Below are positions 1-7,788 of a stretch of DNA of 64,000 nucleotides, one piece after another. The position numbers and the translations under genes are program-made. The first letter of the stretch is position 1. The number at the start of each line of letters is the position of its first letter. The notes below the pieces were generated by a model that was given only the letters and a program-made list of their open reading frames with translations, was not told the origin of the DNA and ran no database searches. Source of the DNA: an uncultured Sutterella sp. (GTDB taxonomy: Bacteria; Pseudomonadota; Gammaproteobacteria; Burkholderiales; Burkholderiaceae_F); NCBI GenBank assembly GCA_958347955.1, contig CATVXH010000003.1:62001-126000 (forward strand). Reading direction: 5' to 3'.

Positions 1-201
1 TTGCGGCATTTTGAAAAAGCCATGATTCATTGCGGCGTTTTGGATCCAGAGGAACCGAAATTATTCATGCCTAGGGTGAGAAGACTATTTTCCAGAACCC
101 TTTTGACGCAGCCGGAGGTGGATTTGCTTCGTGGGATCTGCTCACAGATTATTTCTCCGAAAAATGAGAGAGCAGGAAAAAAATGTCCTGTTCGAAAGTA
201 G
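1..201 (+). CDS. trmJ: tRNA (cytidine/uridine-2'-O-)-methyltransferase TrmJ, C-terminal fragment
   Basis: The 5' end lies outside the window; frame 1 is open from base 1 to a TAG stop at 199-201. The visible 66 residues hold the C-terminal signature of the TrmJ/SpoU methyltransferase family: a GxLDPEEPK-like turn, then MPRVRRLFSR and VDLLRGI. In E. coli TrmJ this tail follows the knotted SPOUT domain and aids dimerisation and tRNA binding. The known role is 2'-O-methylation of position 32 of certain tRNAs. A tRNA gene with its own promoter follows. Identity rests on the tail only, so another SpoU-family methylase is possible. Confidence 0.72.
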   Translation: MRHFEKAMIHCGVLDPEEPKLFMPRVRRLFSRTLLTQPEVDLLRGICSQIISPKNERAGKKCPVRK

Positions 202-206
202 GACTA

Positions 207-235
207 TTGAAAAAAACAAACAAATCTTATAGAAT
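207..235 (+). promoter_or_regulatory. Sigma70-type promoter of tRNA-Ser
   Basis: TTGAAA (207-212), a 17-base spacer and TAGAAT (230-235) are a close match to the sigma70 consensus, about 34 bases before the first base of tRNA-Ser. The sequence after the -10 is GC-richer, as is common for stable-RNA promoters. No transcript data; call from sequence only. Confidence 0.6.
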
Positions 236-268
236 GCCCATTCTTACTGAGCGACGCTCAGATAGTGC

Positions 269-361
269 GGAGAAGTGGCCGAGAGGCTGAAGGCACACCC
301 CTGCTAAGGGTGCAAGCTCGCAAAACGGGCTTCGGGGGTTCGAATCCCCCCTTCTCCGCCA
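269..361 (+). tRNA. tRNA-Ser(GCT)
   Basis: Class II tRNA with encoded CCA. The acceptor arm GGAGAAG (269-275) pairs with CTTCTCC (351-357), G is the discriminator (358) and CCA is 359-361. The anticodon stem 296-300/308-312 encloses a seven-base loop with anticodon GCT at 303-305, which reads AGC/AGT serine codons. The long variable arm (about 313-333) is typical of serine tRNA. The T arm is GGGGG-TTCGAAT-CCCCC at 334-350. Confidence 0.96.
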
Positions 362-373
362 TCGTCGAATTTT

Positions 374-400
374 GGCCTTCCCTTGCGAAGGCCTTTATTT
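374..400 (+). terminator. Rho-independent terminator of tRNA-Ser
   Basis: GGCCTTC (374-380) pairs with GAAGGCC (387-393) around a six-base loop, followed by TTTATTTT. It lies 12 bases after the tRNA CCA. Confidence 0.85.
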
Positions 401-423
401 TCAGTACTTCCAGCAGACTTCCT

Positions 424-458
424 AAAACAAAAAAACATCCAACTTCGTCGATGTTGGA
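424..458 (-). terminator. Terminator of the LysR-type gene
   Basis: Read on the minus strand, TCCAAC (458-453) pairs with GTTGGA (443-438) around a nine-base loop and is followed by TG and a run of T (435-429). It lies just downstream of the LysR stop codon. Confidence 0.7.
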
Positions 459-473
459 GGAATTGGATTAACC

Positions 474-1394
474 TTACTGCAGTTGCAAATAAGGTTTTAG
501 GTTTTTATAGAAATTCGGATCAATCTCATCGCTAAGTTCTTTCGAGAAGGTTTGCAGAAACTTTTGCGTGGCAAAAGATAGTTTTCCTCCGGATCTAATA
601 ACCAAACGAATTTCTCGGAATCCTTTCGGACTTAAAGGTTTGGTTTCAACGCCTTCGACAGGGTATTGAAGAACCAATTTTGGGAGAATTCCGATACCGA
701 ATTCCATTTTGACCATATTCATGATTGCGTAATCTTCGAAAGTCGTCAGTTCAACCGCAGGATGAACATTTTGTTGCTGTAAATAAGCCGTAACGGAACT
801 GGTCTTACCTTTTTCCAATAGGAAGAAAGGTTCATTTTCTAAAGATGCTGCAGGGACTGCCTTCAGTTTTGCTAAAGGGTGAGCGCAATAAACGGCCAGC
901 AACAGTTCGTCTTTTGCCACCGAAATAGAATCCAAGCCTTCAGAAACTTCGGGATTTGTAAAACCAAAGTCTACACGCCCGGTTTTTACCCAATGCTCAA
1001 TTTCGCCGAAGTCACCCATTAAAACTTCGTAATGAATGTTTGGATAACGTGTTTTAAAGGCTTTGATAACCTTAGGCAACCAAACACTCGCTACACTGGC
1101 AAAAGAGGCAATTCTCACCGTTCCGGATAAGAGGTGAGTGAATGATGTGACGCTGGCCTTAACATCTTCATCAGCCAAAATAACTTTTTGAATCAAAGGT
1201 AAAAGTGCCTCACCTTCGGGAGTAAGAACAGCTCCAGTTTTAAAGCGTGAGAAAAGCTTTATACCCCATAAGTGCTCTAAATCGTGAATCATCCGGCTTG
1301 CGGCAGATTGCGTGCAATGCATTTGCTCAGCAGCTTCACTGAAATTACCGGTTGCTGCTACTTTTAAAAAAGCTCGATATTTGGTTAAGCTCAT
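474..1394 (-). CDS. LysR-family transcriptional regulator
   Basis: 306 residues, the usual LTTR length. Residues 1-60 form the winged helix-turn-helix (AEQMHCTQSAASRMIHDLE, then LFSRFKTGAVLTPEGEALL). Residues about 90-300 form the two-lobed periplasmic-binding-protein-like effector domain. It is transcribed divergently from rarD; LTTRs often control the divergent neighbour and themselves, so rarD and the peptidase/yjiHG genes behind it are the natural candidate targets. The effector cannot be read from sequence. Its intergenic region carries AT-rich inverted repeats and its 3' end a good terminator. Confidence 0.9.
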   Translation of the reverse strand: MSLTKYRAFLKVAATGNFSEAAEQMHCTQSAASRMIHDLEHLWGIKLFSRFKTGAVLTPEGEALLPLIQKVILADEDVKASVTSFTHLLSGTVRIASFASVASVWLPKVIKAFKTRYPNIHYEVLMGDFGEIEHWVKTGRVDFGFTNPEVSEGLDSISVAKDELLLAVYCAHPLAKLKAVPAASLENEPFFLLEKGKTSSVTAYLQQQNVHPAVELTTFEDYAIMNMVKMEFGIGILPKLVLQYPVEGVETKPLSPKGFREIRLVIRSGGKLSFATQKFLQTFSKELSDEIDPNFYKNLKPYLQLQ

Positions 1395-1413
1395 GATTTC
1401 ATTGATGTATGAG

Positions 1414-1467
1414 TTTTATTTATACATAAAAGAAAAATTATTCGTTTTATTTTTAATTATGAACGAA
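1414..1467. promoter_or_regulatory. Inverted repeats in the LysR/rarD divergent promoter region
   Basis: Two AT-rich inverted repeats sit between the divergent starts: TTTTAT (1414-1419)/ATAAAA (1426-1431) with a six-base centre, and TTCGTT (1441-1446)/AACGAA (1462-1467) with 15 bases between. LTTR boxes are short interrupted palindromes of this general kind. Binding by the adjacent LysR protein is inference. Confidence 0.35.
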
Positions 1468-1546
1468 ATATCATGAAATAGTTAAAAATTTCAAGCGCTT
1501 TGCCTCCTTGAATAACTGTGAGCCTAGGTAGAAAGAAGCGCAACCA

Positions 1547-2473
1547 ATGAATCAAATGGAACAGAGCAATAATCGAAAATTGATGATCGGTTTGATGGGG
1601 GCTTTCACCGCCTATTTGGTTTGGGGACTTCAGCCGATATACTGGAAAACGCTAGTCAATGTGGATCCTTGGGAAGTGATTGCTCATCGCTATTGCTGGT
1701 CTGCGTTTTTTCTGTTTTTATTCGTAACGTGTACCGGTCAAATGAAAACATTGAGGCAAACCATAGGAAAACTTGACTTATTTAATTTTGTTTTGCTGAT
1801 TTTGGTGTCTCTGATTGCGGTGTTGAATTGGTGGATAAATATTTTTGCACCGATTGCCGGACATGTTGTTGAATTGGGGATAGGTCTTTTTTTGACGCCG
1901 ATCATGAGTGTGGTTTTAGGGGTTGTCTTTTATCGAGAACGGTTAAGTTTTTACCAAAAGCTCAGTGTTTTACTGGCGGTGATCGGGGTTTGCATCATGC
2001 TGACCCGTTTTGGTCAATTTCCTTGGATTGCTTTGGGCGTGTCAGCCACTTGGGCAGTTTATGGCGCGCTTAAAAAGAAGCTTTACCTGCAGCCCAGCGT
2101 GGCCATTTTTCTCGAGACCATCATTGTGGCGCCTTTTGCCTTGATTTATTTGATTTTTGCCGGTACCGCCGATTTCATCACGATGCTTGGAGAAGGTGAT
2201 TTAGTCGCTTGGGCGTTGATCGGCACCGCCATCCTGACTTCGGTTCCTTTAATCACCTATACCTATGCAACTAATTACCTTCCCTTAAACATGCTTGGTT
2301 TTTGCCAGTACATCAGTCCGACTCTAACGCTTTGTTTGGGGATCTTTGTATACCATGAGTCCTTCGGAATTGATGAGTTGCTGCCAATGTTGTTTGTTTG
2401 GGGCAGTATCGCTTTATTTTTCTATGGTCAAGTTCGCGGAAGGCATTTGGCAATGAAAAAGTTGCCAGCCTGA
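1547..2473 (+). CDS. rarD: RarD-type DMT superfamily permease
   Basis: 308 residues, about ten hydrophobic segments, two EamA repeats. The N-terminus has the RarD hallmark sequence YLVWGLQPIYWK followed by WEVIAHRYCWS, and the C-terminal half ends in QYISPTLTLCLG and YHESF, also typical. RarD proteins are inner-membrane DMT transporters named for association with chloramphenicol sensitivity; the physiological substrate is not settled and amino acid or metabolite export is usual for EamA relatives. Forty bases separate it from the downstream aminopeptidase gene, so co-transcription is likely. The start follows an AGAAAG-like ribosome binding site. Confidence 0.88.
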   Translation: MNQMEQSNNRKLMIGLMGAFTAYLVWGLQPIYWKTLVNVDPWEVIAHRYCWSAFFLFLFVTCTGQMKTLRQTIGKLDLFNFVLLILVSLIAVLNWWINIFAPIAGHVVELGIGLFLTPIMSVVLGVVFYRERLSFYQKLSVLLAVIGVCIMLTRFGQFPWIALGVSATWAVYGALKKKLYLQPSVAIFLETIIVAPFALIYLIFAGTADFITMLGEGDLVAWALIGTAILTSVPLITYTYATNYLPLNMLGFCQYISPTLTLCLGIFVYHESFGIDELLPMLFVWGSIALFFYGQVRGRHLAMKKLPA

Positions 2474-2512
2474 CAGTATCAAAAGGAAATTGTTTCCTGA
2501 AAGGAGTTAAAG

Positions 2513-4318
2513 ATGAACACTACTGAAAAACTGAGCGCTTTGCGTAGTCTGTTGCGAGAGGTTGGAGCCAAGGCAGTGTATGTCGGCACAACTGATCCTC
2601 ATCAAACAGAGTCCGTCTCGGCTCACTGGAAGGCTGTGCAATGGCTAACCGGTTTTTCCGGGAGCATGGGTTACGCCGTGGTGACAGAGGATCATGCGGA
2701 ATTTTGGACTGATGGACGCTATACGACTCAGGCGGCTCGTGAAATTGAAGCGGGCACATTCCACATTAACTCCGTTTCTGAACCGGGAACGCCGGATTGG
2801 AATGAATGGCTGATGACTCAAATGCATGATGGTGATGCTTTGGCCGTTGACGGAGAAGTTCTCAGCGAATCAATGCTGCAGGCATTTAAACAAAAGTTGC
2901 CCATTAAAGGTTTGCGTGTTCTATACGACCGAAATCTTGTCGGAGAAATTTGGACGGATCGGCCGGCGGTGCCTGAAGATCCCATTTGGGAACTGGAAGC
3001 GCAATACGCAGTGGAGAGCCGAAAAGAAAAATTGACCGCTTTGAGAAATCGATTGAAGAAGTACGGAGAGAATACTTCGACACTAATTTGCGGTTTGGAC
3101 GATATCGCTTGGCTGACCAATCTGCGTGGAAACGACAATCCCTTGTATCCATTCTTCCATTCATACGCTTTTATCACCCAAACTGAAGCTCATTTATGCA
3201 CAGATCTTTTCAAAGTGTCTGAACATATTCGAAAAAATCTTCAGGCTGACGGTTGGACGCTTCACGAGTACAAAGATATTTTGAATATCGTCAAATCAAT
3301 TAAAGCGCCGTCCACTATTTACGTTGATCCTACTAAAACGCCTTTTAAACTTTACGAGTCCTTCCCGCAGGACATCACTATTAAGACCGGCCTGGACGAA
3401 GTGACGGCACAAAAAGCTCAAAAGAGCCCGGGTGAGCAGGAGAATATTCGTCGCGCCAATGTAATTGAAGCGGTTGCGGTGGTTCGTCTTATGCGCTGGA
3501 TTGAAGCCAATGTGGCTTCGGGTGAACTGGACGAATACTCGGTTGGTCAAAAACTGAACGAATTCCGGAAGATGAATCCGCTTTATCTGCAACCGGCCAA
3601 TTTGCCGATTGTCGGCTATGGCGAAAATGCCGCTTTGCCCCACTATCGTCCTTCTAAGACGATGACGACAAAGGTTCAGCCAAAAGGCTTTTTGCTCTTT
3701 GACGTTTGCGCTCAATACCTGTGCGGCACCACAGACTTAACTCGCACAGTCGCTGTCGGAGAATTAAGCGAAGAAATGAAGTATGACTATACGGTCACGC
3801 TTAAGACGCATATTGCCTTGGCTCGTCAAAAGTTCCCATATGGTGTGACTGGAAATTTAATTGATGCGGTTGTTAAGTCCAATCACTGGAATCGCCTAAT
3901 GAATTTCGGGCACGGCACAGGACATGGTATCGGCTATGTCCTCAATGTGCATGAGGGACCGGGCAAGATCATTATGGAATACGCCCCGCTTTTCCCATAC
4001 GCGCGCAATGTTGTGCTTGAAGAGGGGATGCTCTTTTCTGATGAACCAGGTGTCTACAAACCCGGTCGTCACGGCATTCGCATCGAAAACGCGGTCCTAG
4101 TTCAAAAGGCGGAAAAGAATGAATTCGGTCAATTTATGGAATTTGAAACGATCACTTTCTTGCCTTATGAACAGAAAGCCATTCTTGTTGCTGAGTTGAC
4201 CGAGGCTGAAATTGATTGGATCAATCAATATCACGCCAAGGTTTATGAAGTTCTTTCACCATGTCTTACTGAAGAAGAAAAGGCTTGGTTGAAAGAGAAA
4301 ACGCGTCCTTTGCAATAA
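2513..4318 (+). CDS. M24B Xaa-Pro aminopeptidase
   Basis: 601 residues, matching long (AMPP/XPNPEP1-like) aminopeptidase P proteins. Two creatinase N-terminal-like domains occupy about residues 1-320 and the pita-bread catalytic domain about 325-540. All five expected metal ligands are visible: D397 (in FDVCAQYL), D408 (GTTDLTRT), H471 (FGHGTGHGIG), E511 (DEPGVY) and E545 (FETITF). It should release N-terminal residues preceding proline, probably in the cytoplasm because no signal peptide is seen. A strong AAAGGAG ribosome binding site precedes the ATG. It lies between rarD and yjiHG, suggesting a peptide-salvage unit. Confidence 0.93.
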   Translation: MNTTEKLSALRSLLREVGAKAVYVGTTDPHQTESVSAHWKAVQWLTGFSGSMGYAVVTEDHAEFWTDGRYTTQAAREIEAGTFHINSVSEPGTPDWNEWLMTQMHDGDALAVDGEVLSESMLQAFKQKLPIKGLRVLYDRNLVGEIWTDRPAVPEDPIWELEAQYAVESRKEKLTALRNRLKKYGENTSTLICGLDDIAWLTNLRGNDNPLYPFFHSYAFITQTEAHLCTDLFKVSEHIRKNLQADGWTLHEYKDILNIVKSIKAPSTIYVDPTKTPFKLYESFPQDITIKTGLDEVTAQKAQKSPGEQENIRRANVIEAVAVVRLMRWIEANVASGELDEYSVGQKLNEFRKMNPLYLQPANLPIVGYGENAALPHYRPSKTMTTKVQPKGFLLFDVCAQYLCGTTDLTRTVAVGELSEEMKYDYTVTLKTHIALARQKFPYGVTGNLIDAVVKSNHWNRLMNFGHGTGHGIGYVLNVHEGPGKIIMEYAPLFPYARNVVLEEGMLFSDEPGVYKPGRHGIRIENAVLVQKAEKNEFGQFMEFETITFLPYEQKAILVAELTEAEIDWINQYHAKVYEVLSPCLTEEEKAWLKEKTRPLQ

Positions 4319-4327
4319 CAAGAATAC

Positions 4328-4362
4328 GTTCGTGCCGGCCGAGACAATTGTCCGGTGCGAAC
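4328..4362 (+). other. Intercistronic hairpin between aminopeptidase gene and yjiH
   Basis: Arms 4328-4338 (GTTCGTGCCGG) and 4352-4362 (CCGGTGCGAAC) form an 11-pair stem including two G-U wobbles, with a 13-base loop. No T run follows, so it is not a standard terminator; it could stabilise or separate segments of one mRNA. Function is not known. Confidence 0.5.
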
Positions 4363-4398
4363 ACTCTCTCTAAATCTAACTTTTGAAAAGAGGTTTCA

Positions 4399-5088
4399 AT
4401 GACTACCCCTAATCAAACTGAAAAAGTTGGCATTGTCGGCTACTTGGCTTTGATTTTTGCCTGTGTATTTTTCTCCGGAGCGCTTACGGGTGTAAGCGGA
4501 TGGTATGGCGTATTTGACTTTGCCACACTGAATGGTTCTTTCGGGAAGATGGTTTCCGGAGTTTCCTTTAATGGTGAAACGCTTTCAACGGCAATGGCAA
4601 CATTCCGCGGTAAAGGGGGCTCCGGCGCCATGGACGGTTTTGTGTTTGCCGTTACGCTGGCTCCTACGGTGATGTTCGCTCTGGCTTCCATCTCTGTGCT
4701 TGAACACTACGGTGCCTTGCGTGCAGCCCGTCAACTTCTGACGCCGGTTTTGCGCCCGTTGGTTGGCATTCCCGGCAGCTGCTGCTTGGCATTTATCTCT
4801 TCTTTGCAAACCACTGACGGTGGCGCTGCCATGACCCGTCAATTAAAGGATTCAGGCGAAATCACGGAAGATGAAGCCGATATTTTCGCCATGCTTCAAC
4901 TCTCAGGTGACGCCACTTTGGCAAACTTCATGGGTTCCGGCTTAGTGCTTTTAAGTCTTACAGACGCTCAAGGCGCCACCATCCCCGTGACTCTAGGCAC
5001 TTGCATTGTCGTCACGTTCGTCATGAAGTTCTTCGGTGCAAATCTTGCCCGCTTCATTTTTAAATTCACCAGCAAGAAAAACGCTTAA
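4399..5088 (+). CDS. yjiH: YjiH family membrane protein (nucleoside-recognition/Gate domain)
   Basis: 229 residues with several hydrophobic segments; length and gene order match E. coli YjiH (about 227 aa, followed by yjiG). The conserved core QTTDGGAAMTRQL is present, followed by LQLSGDATLANFMGSG. Gate-domain proteins are transporter-like; for the YjiHG pair the substrate is not established. In E. coli yjiHG lies next to iadA, an isoaspartyl dipeptidase; here the partner is an Xaa-Pro aminopeptidase, so a link to peptide or amino acid movement is a reasonable inference. Preceded by an AGAGG ribosome binding site. Confidence 0.82.
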   Translation: MTTPNQTEKVGIVGYLALIFACVFFSGALTGVSGWYGVFDFATLNGSFGKMVSGVSFNGETLSTAMATFRGKGGSGAMDGFVFAVTLAPTVMFALASISVLEHYGALRAARQLLTPVLRPLVGIPGSCCLAFISSLQTTDGGAAMTRQLKDSGEITEDEADIFAMLQLSGDATLANFMGSGLVLLSLTDAQGATIPVTLGTCIVVTFVMKFFGANLARFIFKFTSKKNA

Positions 5089-5103
5089 GAACAGGAGAAA
5101 GAT

Positions 5104-5568
5104 ATGTCAGCAGAAAATTCCAAAATGATGGTAACTGACGTTTTTGTCAAAGGTGCAATCAACGGCTGGAATATTATGACCCACTCGACCATTCCCAATG
5201 TGTTGATGGCGTTTGTGTTGATTAAGGTGTTGAATGTCTCCGGTCTATTGCCCATCATCGGCGATATCTTTTCTCCGATTATGATGATTTTCGGGTTGCC
5301 CGGCGAGGCCGCTACGGTTTTGATTGCTGGTTGGATGTCAATCGGCGGCGGTGTTGGGGTTGCGGCTGCTCTGATCGATCAATCTTCAATCGGTGTGCGG
5401 GATGTCGCCATCCTATGTCCCGCCATTGTGTTGATGGGGTCGCAACTTCAATACATGGGACGTTGTTTGGGTGTGGTCGGCACCAGCGGAAAACGAATTC
5501 CTTTGTTGATGAGTATTTCCGTCATTAATGCCTTGATTGCCATGCTCATCATGAATGTGATTGTCTAA
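5104..5568 (+). CDS. yjiG: YjiG family membrane protein
   Basis: 154 residues with four or five hydrophobic stretches. It matches E. coli YjiG (153 aa) closely in the core: GLPGEAATVLIAGWMSIGGG, then LMGSQLQYMGRCLG. It starts 15 bases after yjiH behind an AGGAGA site, so the two are almost certainly translated from one mRNA and probably act together as a two-part carrier. A long perfect terminator hairpin follows. Confidence 0.85.
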   Translation: MSAENSKMMVTDVFVKGAINGWNIMTHSTIPNVLMAFVLIKVLNVSGLLPIIGDIFSPIMMIFGLPGEAATVLIAGWMSIGGGVGVAAALIDQSSIGVRDVAILCPAIVLMGSQLQYMGRCLGVVGTSGKRIPLLMSISVINALIAMLIMNVIV

Positions 5569-5590
5569 CGTTCAGACAAAAACATCTTTT

Positions 5591-5637
5591 GCGGATATTT
5601 GAAAATCCCAAGGATTTGTCAAATATCCGCAATTTTT
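5591..5637 (+). terminator. Terminator of the yjiHG operon
   Basis: GCGGATATTTGA (5591-5602) pairs perfectly with TCAAATATCCGC (5619-5630); an inner AAATCC/GGATTT stem extends it past a one-base bulge. AATTTTT follows. The minus-strand side lacks a T run. Confidence 0.85.
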
Positions 5638-5641
5638 AAGG

Positions 5642-7276
5642 CTATTGAATCGTCACCCATTCGAGTGTCAAACGATTATCCGCACGAATAATCGGTTCCA
5701 CATTTTTTTTCATAGCCCATGAAAACATCGGTTGCAGAAGGGGAATGTGAAATACTTCCTTTTTTTCCAACATTAAAACTTCTTGAGCCAATGATTTTCG
5801 AGTTTCCGAATTTTCCTCCACAGACAGTTTCTTTAAGAGTTCGTCCATTCGACGATCGGAAATCCGACCGATGTTGCTGATCCCCGCCCCGGAGGAAGCG
5901 TTGAAGGTAGCCGAGAGCGACTGCATGGGATAGTAAGCGTCAAAGGTGTTCGACCCCCAGCCCACTAAACCGGCGGATGTGTCGAAACTGAGAACCTTAG
6001 GGAAATATTGCGAACGAGGCATTGAATGCACATTAACTTTGATATTTAATTTTGCCCACATGCCGGCTAAGGCTTTGCAAAGATTTTCATCATTGATCCA
6101 ACGATTACTTGGCGTATCAAGTGTGAAGGAAAAGCCGTTTTCAAATCCCGCCTCTTTAAGCAACGCTTTCGCTTTTTCGAGATCATAGGAATCAGGTTCT
6201 GCAATTTGTTCGGAATAACCGAACACAGATCGAGAGACAACGGTGCCGGTTGGTACCGCTTTGCCGCGCATAATGCTTTTAACTAGCGCGTTGCGGTTCA
6301 CGGCCAAAGATAAAGCCTGACGAACACGGACGTCTTTGAAGGGATTAATCGTCAAGGGTTTACCCTGTGAATCCGAAACATAAGGAGAATGATCACGGTG
6401 CTGATCGAGGGCAATCATCATGACACGGTCTTCGGCATAGGAGAGTACTTTGATGGCGTCATTGCGCTCCAGTCTGGATAGGTCTTGCGGGGCCGGATCC
6501 AGAACAAAGTCGACTTGGCCTGACAGCAGCGCCGCGGTTCGCGTGGCCGGTGAGCTGATCGGCGTGTAGATCACTTTTTCAACGTTACCCTTGCGGTTAG
6601 CTTCATCCCACCAGTCATGGTTGGCAATAAATTCCGTTCGAACGTCCACCTCACGATAGGCGAGTTTAAAGGGACCGGTTCCGTTGGCGTGGCGCGCCAA
6701 ATAGGACTCTTCTCCACTCACATAATTTTGCGGGCGCAATGCGTTGTGTTTTTTCAGCCACTCTTTGTTCAGAATTCTGAGTTGCGTCAGTTGGTTTAAG
6801 AAGACGGGCGAACCGGAGATGGTTTTAATCAACACTTGATTGCCATTGACAACGCTGGCGTTGATGATGCCGGAGGCTGCCACTTTAAACTGACTTTCCG
6901 GCATCAGGGCTCTGTTGATGGAATAAGCAACATCTTCTGCCGTGAGTAATTGCCCCTCGTGGAAACGCACGCCTTCCCGGATAGTGAAAAGAAAGCCGTC
7001 TTTGACTCGTTCATAATGGCTCGCCAATGCCGGCTCAATTTTCATTTGAGGGTTGTAGCGAACCAAACTTTCGTAAACGGCGGCATTGGCCGCAGAATTG
7101 AGCGATTCGTTTTGAGCGTGAACATCAAAAGTGAGAAAGTCGCCCGCGCTGCTCCAACGCAACAATTTTCCCTCCTGAGCGTAGGCTTGCATGCAAAGCG
7201 CAAAACCTATGAGTGTCGAGGCAATAAAGCTAGCAAAAAGCTTATTTCTTTGAATTAAAAAGATTTTTTTTAACAT
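5642..7276 (-). CDS. ABC transporter solute-binding protein, family 5 (peptide type)
   Basis: 544 residues. Residues 1-33 are a Sec signal peptide (basic N-terminus, hydrophobic core, AYA cleavage motif before QEGK). The mature part has the family 5 pattern: DPALASHYE-like region, VRFHEGQLLTAEDVAYSINR, RVRQALSLAVNRNALV and the C-terminal PLLQP segment. Family 5 proteins bind di- and oligopeptides, nickel or glutathione for ABC import. No permease or ATPase genes are adjacent, so it either works with a system elsewhere or is an orphan receptor. Peptidase genes on both sides favour a peptide ligand, but the ligand is not readable. Confidence 0.9.
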   Translation of the reverse strand: MLKKIFLIQRNKLFASFIASTLIGFALCMQAYAQEGKLLRWSSAGDFLTFDVHAQNESLNSAANAAVYESLVRYNPQMKIEPALASHYERVKDGFLFTIREGVRFHEGQLLTAEDVAYSINRALMPESQFKVAASGIINASVVNGNQVLIKTISGSPVFLNQLTQLRILNKEWLKKHNALRPQNYVSGEESYLARHANGTGPFKLAYREVDVRTEFIANHDWWDEANRKGNVEKVIYTPISSPATRTAALLSGQVDFVLDPAPQDLSRLERNDAIKVLSYAEDRVMMIALDQHRDHSPYVSDSQGKPLTINPFKDVRVRQALSLAVNRNALVKSIMRGKAVPTGTVVSRSVFGYSEQIAEPDSYDLEKAKALLKEAGFENGFSFTLDTPSNRWINDENLCKALAGMWAKLNIKVNVHSMPRSQYFPKVLSFDTSAGLVGWGSNTFDAYYPMQSLSATFNASSGAGISNIGRISDRRMDELLKKLSVEENSETRKSLAQEVLMLEKKEVFHIPLLQPMFSWAMKKNVEPIIRADNRLTLEWVTIQ

Positions 7277-7423
7277 AACTAAATCCTATGAGGTATTGAT
7301 GGACAGGAACATAAAACGGGCATTTGCGCCATCGTGTGCTCTGAAGATTTAGTCTTTTTAAAATCCGGTTACTCATCGTTTATCCTTTTTTGGATCGCCC
7401 GCGAAACCGGAATAAAAGAAGAA

Positions 7424-7439
7424 GCCCGCTTTCGCGGGC
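7424..7439 (-). terminator. Hairpin terminator with no intact upstream gene
   Basis: GCCCGC (7424-7429) and GCGGGC (7434-7439) flank a TTTC loop. On the minus strand the stem is followed by TTCTTCTTTTATT, on the plus strand by CATTTTTG. The only reading frame it could end is the short fragment at 7459-7557. Confidence 0.55.
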
Positions 7440-7458
7440 CATTTTTGAGGGAATTTAT

Positions 7459-7557
7459 TTAGTCAAAAAACATCCGGCCCGCTCTTATCGAGAGAGCCAC
7501 CACCAACGGCAAGACAAGGCCTGTAAAGGTAAAGATGATTTCGCTTTCATAGTGATT
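7459..7557 (-). pseudogene. Possible C-terminal remnant of a membrane protein gene
   Basis: A 32-codon open frame ends at TAA (7461-7459) directly before a terminator on the same strand. The peptide is a hydrophobic helix with a polar end (FTFTGLVLPLVVALSIRAG, then RMFFD), which looks like the last segment of a transporter. There is no start codon before the helix and a TGA closes the frame upstream. A decayed gene whose terminator survived is the simplest reading; chance is possible because it is short. Confidence 0.3.
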
Positions 7558-7788
7558 TCATTGTATAAATCCTGACGTGTAATGAAAATAAGCAGATTGG
7601 AGTACTTTTATTAACACTAGGTACTATTGCCGAATATCTTTCTCGTTATTCATTTTGCCGGCAGTCTGTCAAAAGACAGCAGGCCTTGTTCGGATGCTTT
7701 AGAGAATTTTCTGAGCCTACCAAAAATCAAAAAATTAACAATCAGAGTAAGATGGGCCAAATTTGGTTCATTGGTGAGTGTCATAGTC

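Larger units (their letters stand above)
7277..7788. other. Long intergenic region between solute-binding protein and MFS gene
   Basis: About 510 bases between divergent genes. It contains a strong hairpin (7424-7439) and an open minus-strand frame resembling the end of a membrane protein (7459-7557), both listed separately. An in-frame extension of the MFS gene to 7627 exists but lacks a ribosome binding site and would add 54 non-MFS-like residues. No convincing intact gene is visible. Confidence 0.5.

Noticed and set aside
7485..7550. A 21-codon minus-strand peptide with three consecutive Trp codons before a hairpin, resembling a trp leader peptide.
   Set aside because: No trp genes downstream, no alternative antiterminator pairing seen, and the frame overlaps a better explained membrane-protein fragment; probably chance.
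7627..7788. Upstream extension of the MFS gene.
   Set aside because: 54 extra residues lack MFS character and a ribosome binding site; the start at 7789 has GGTGAG.
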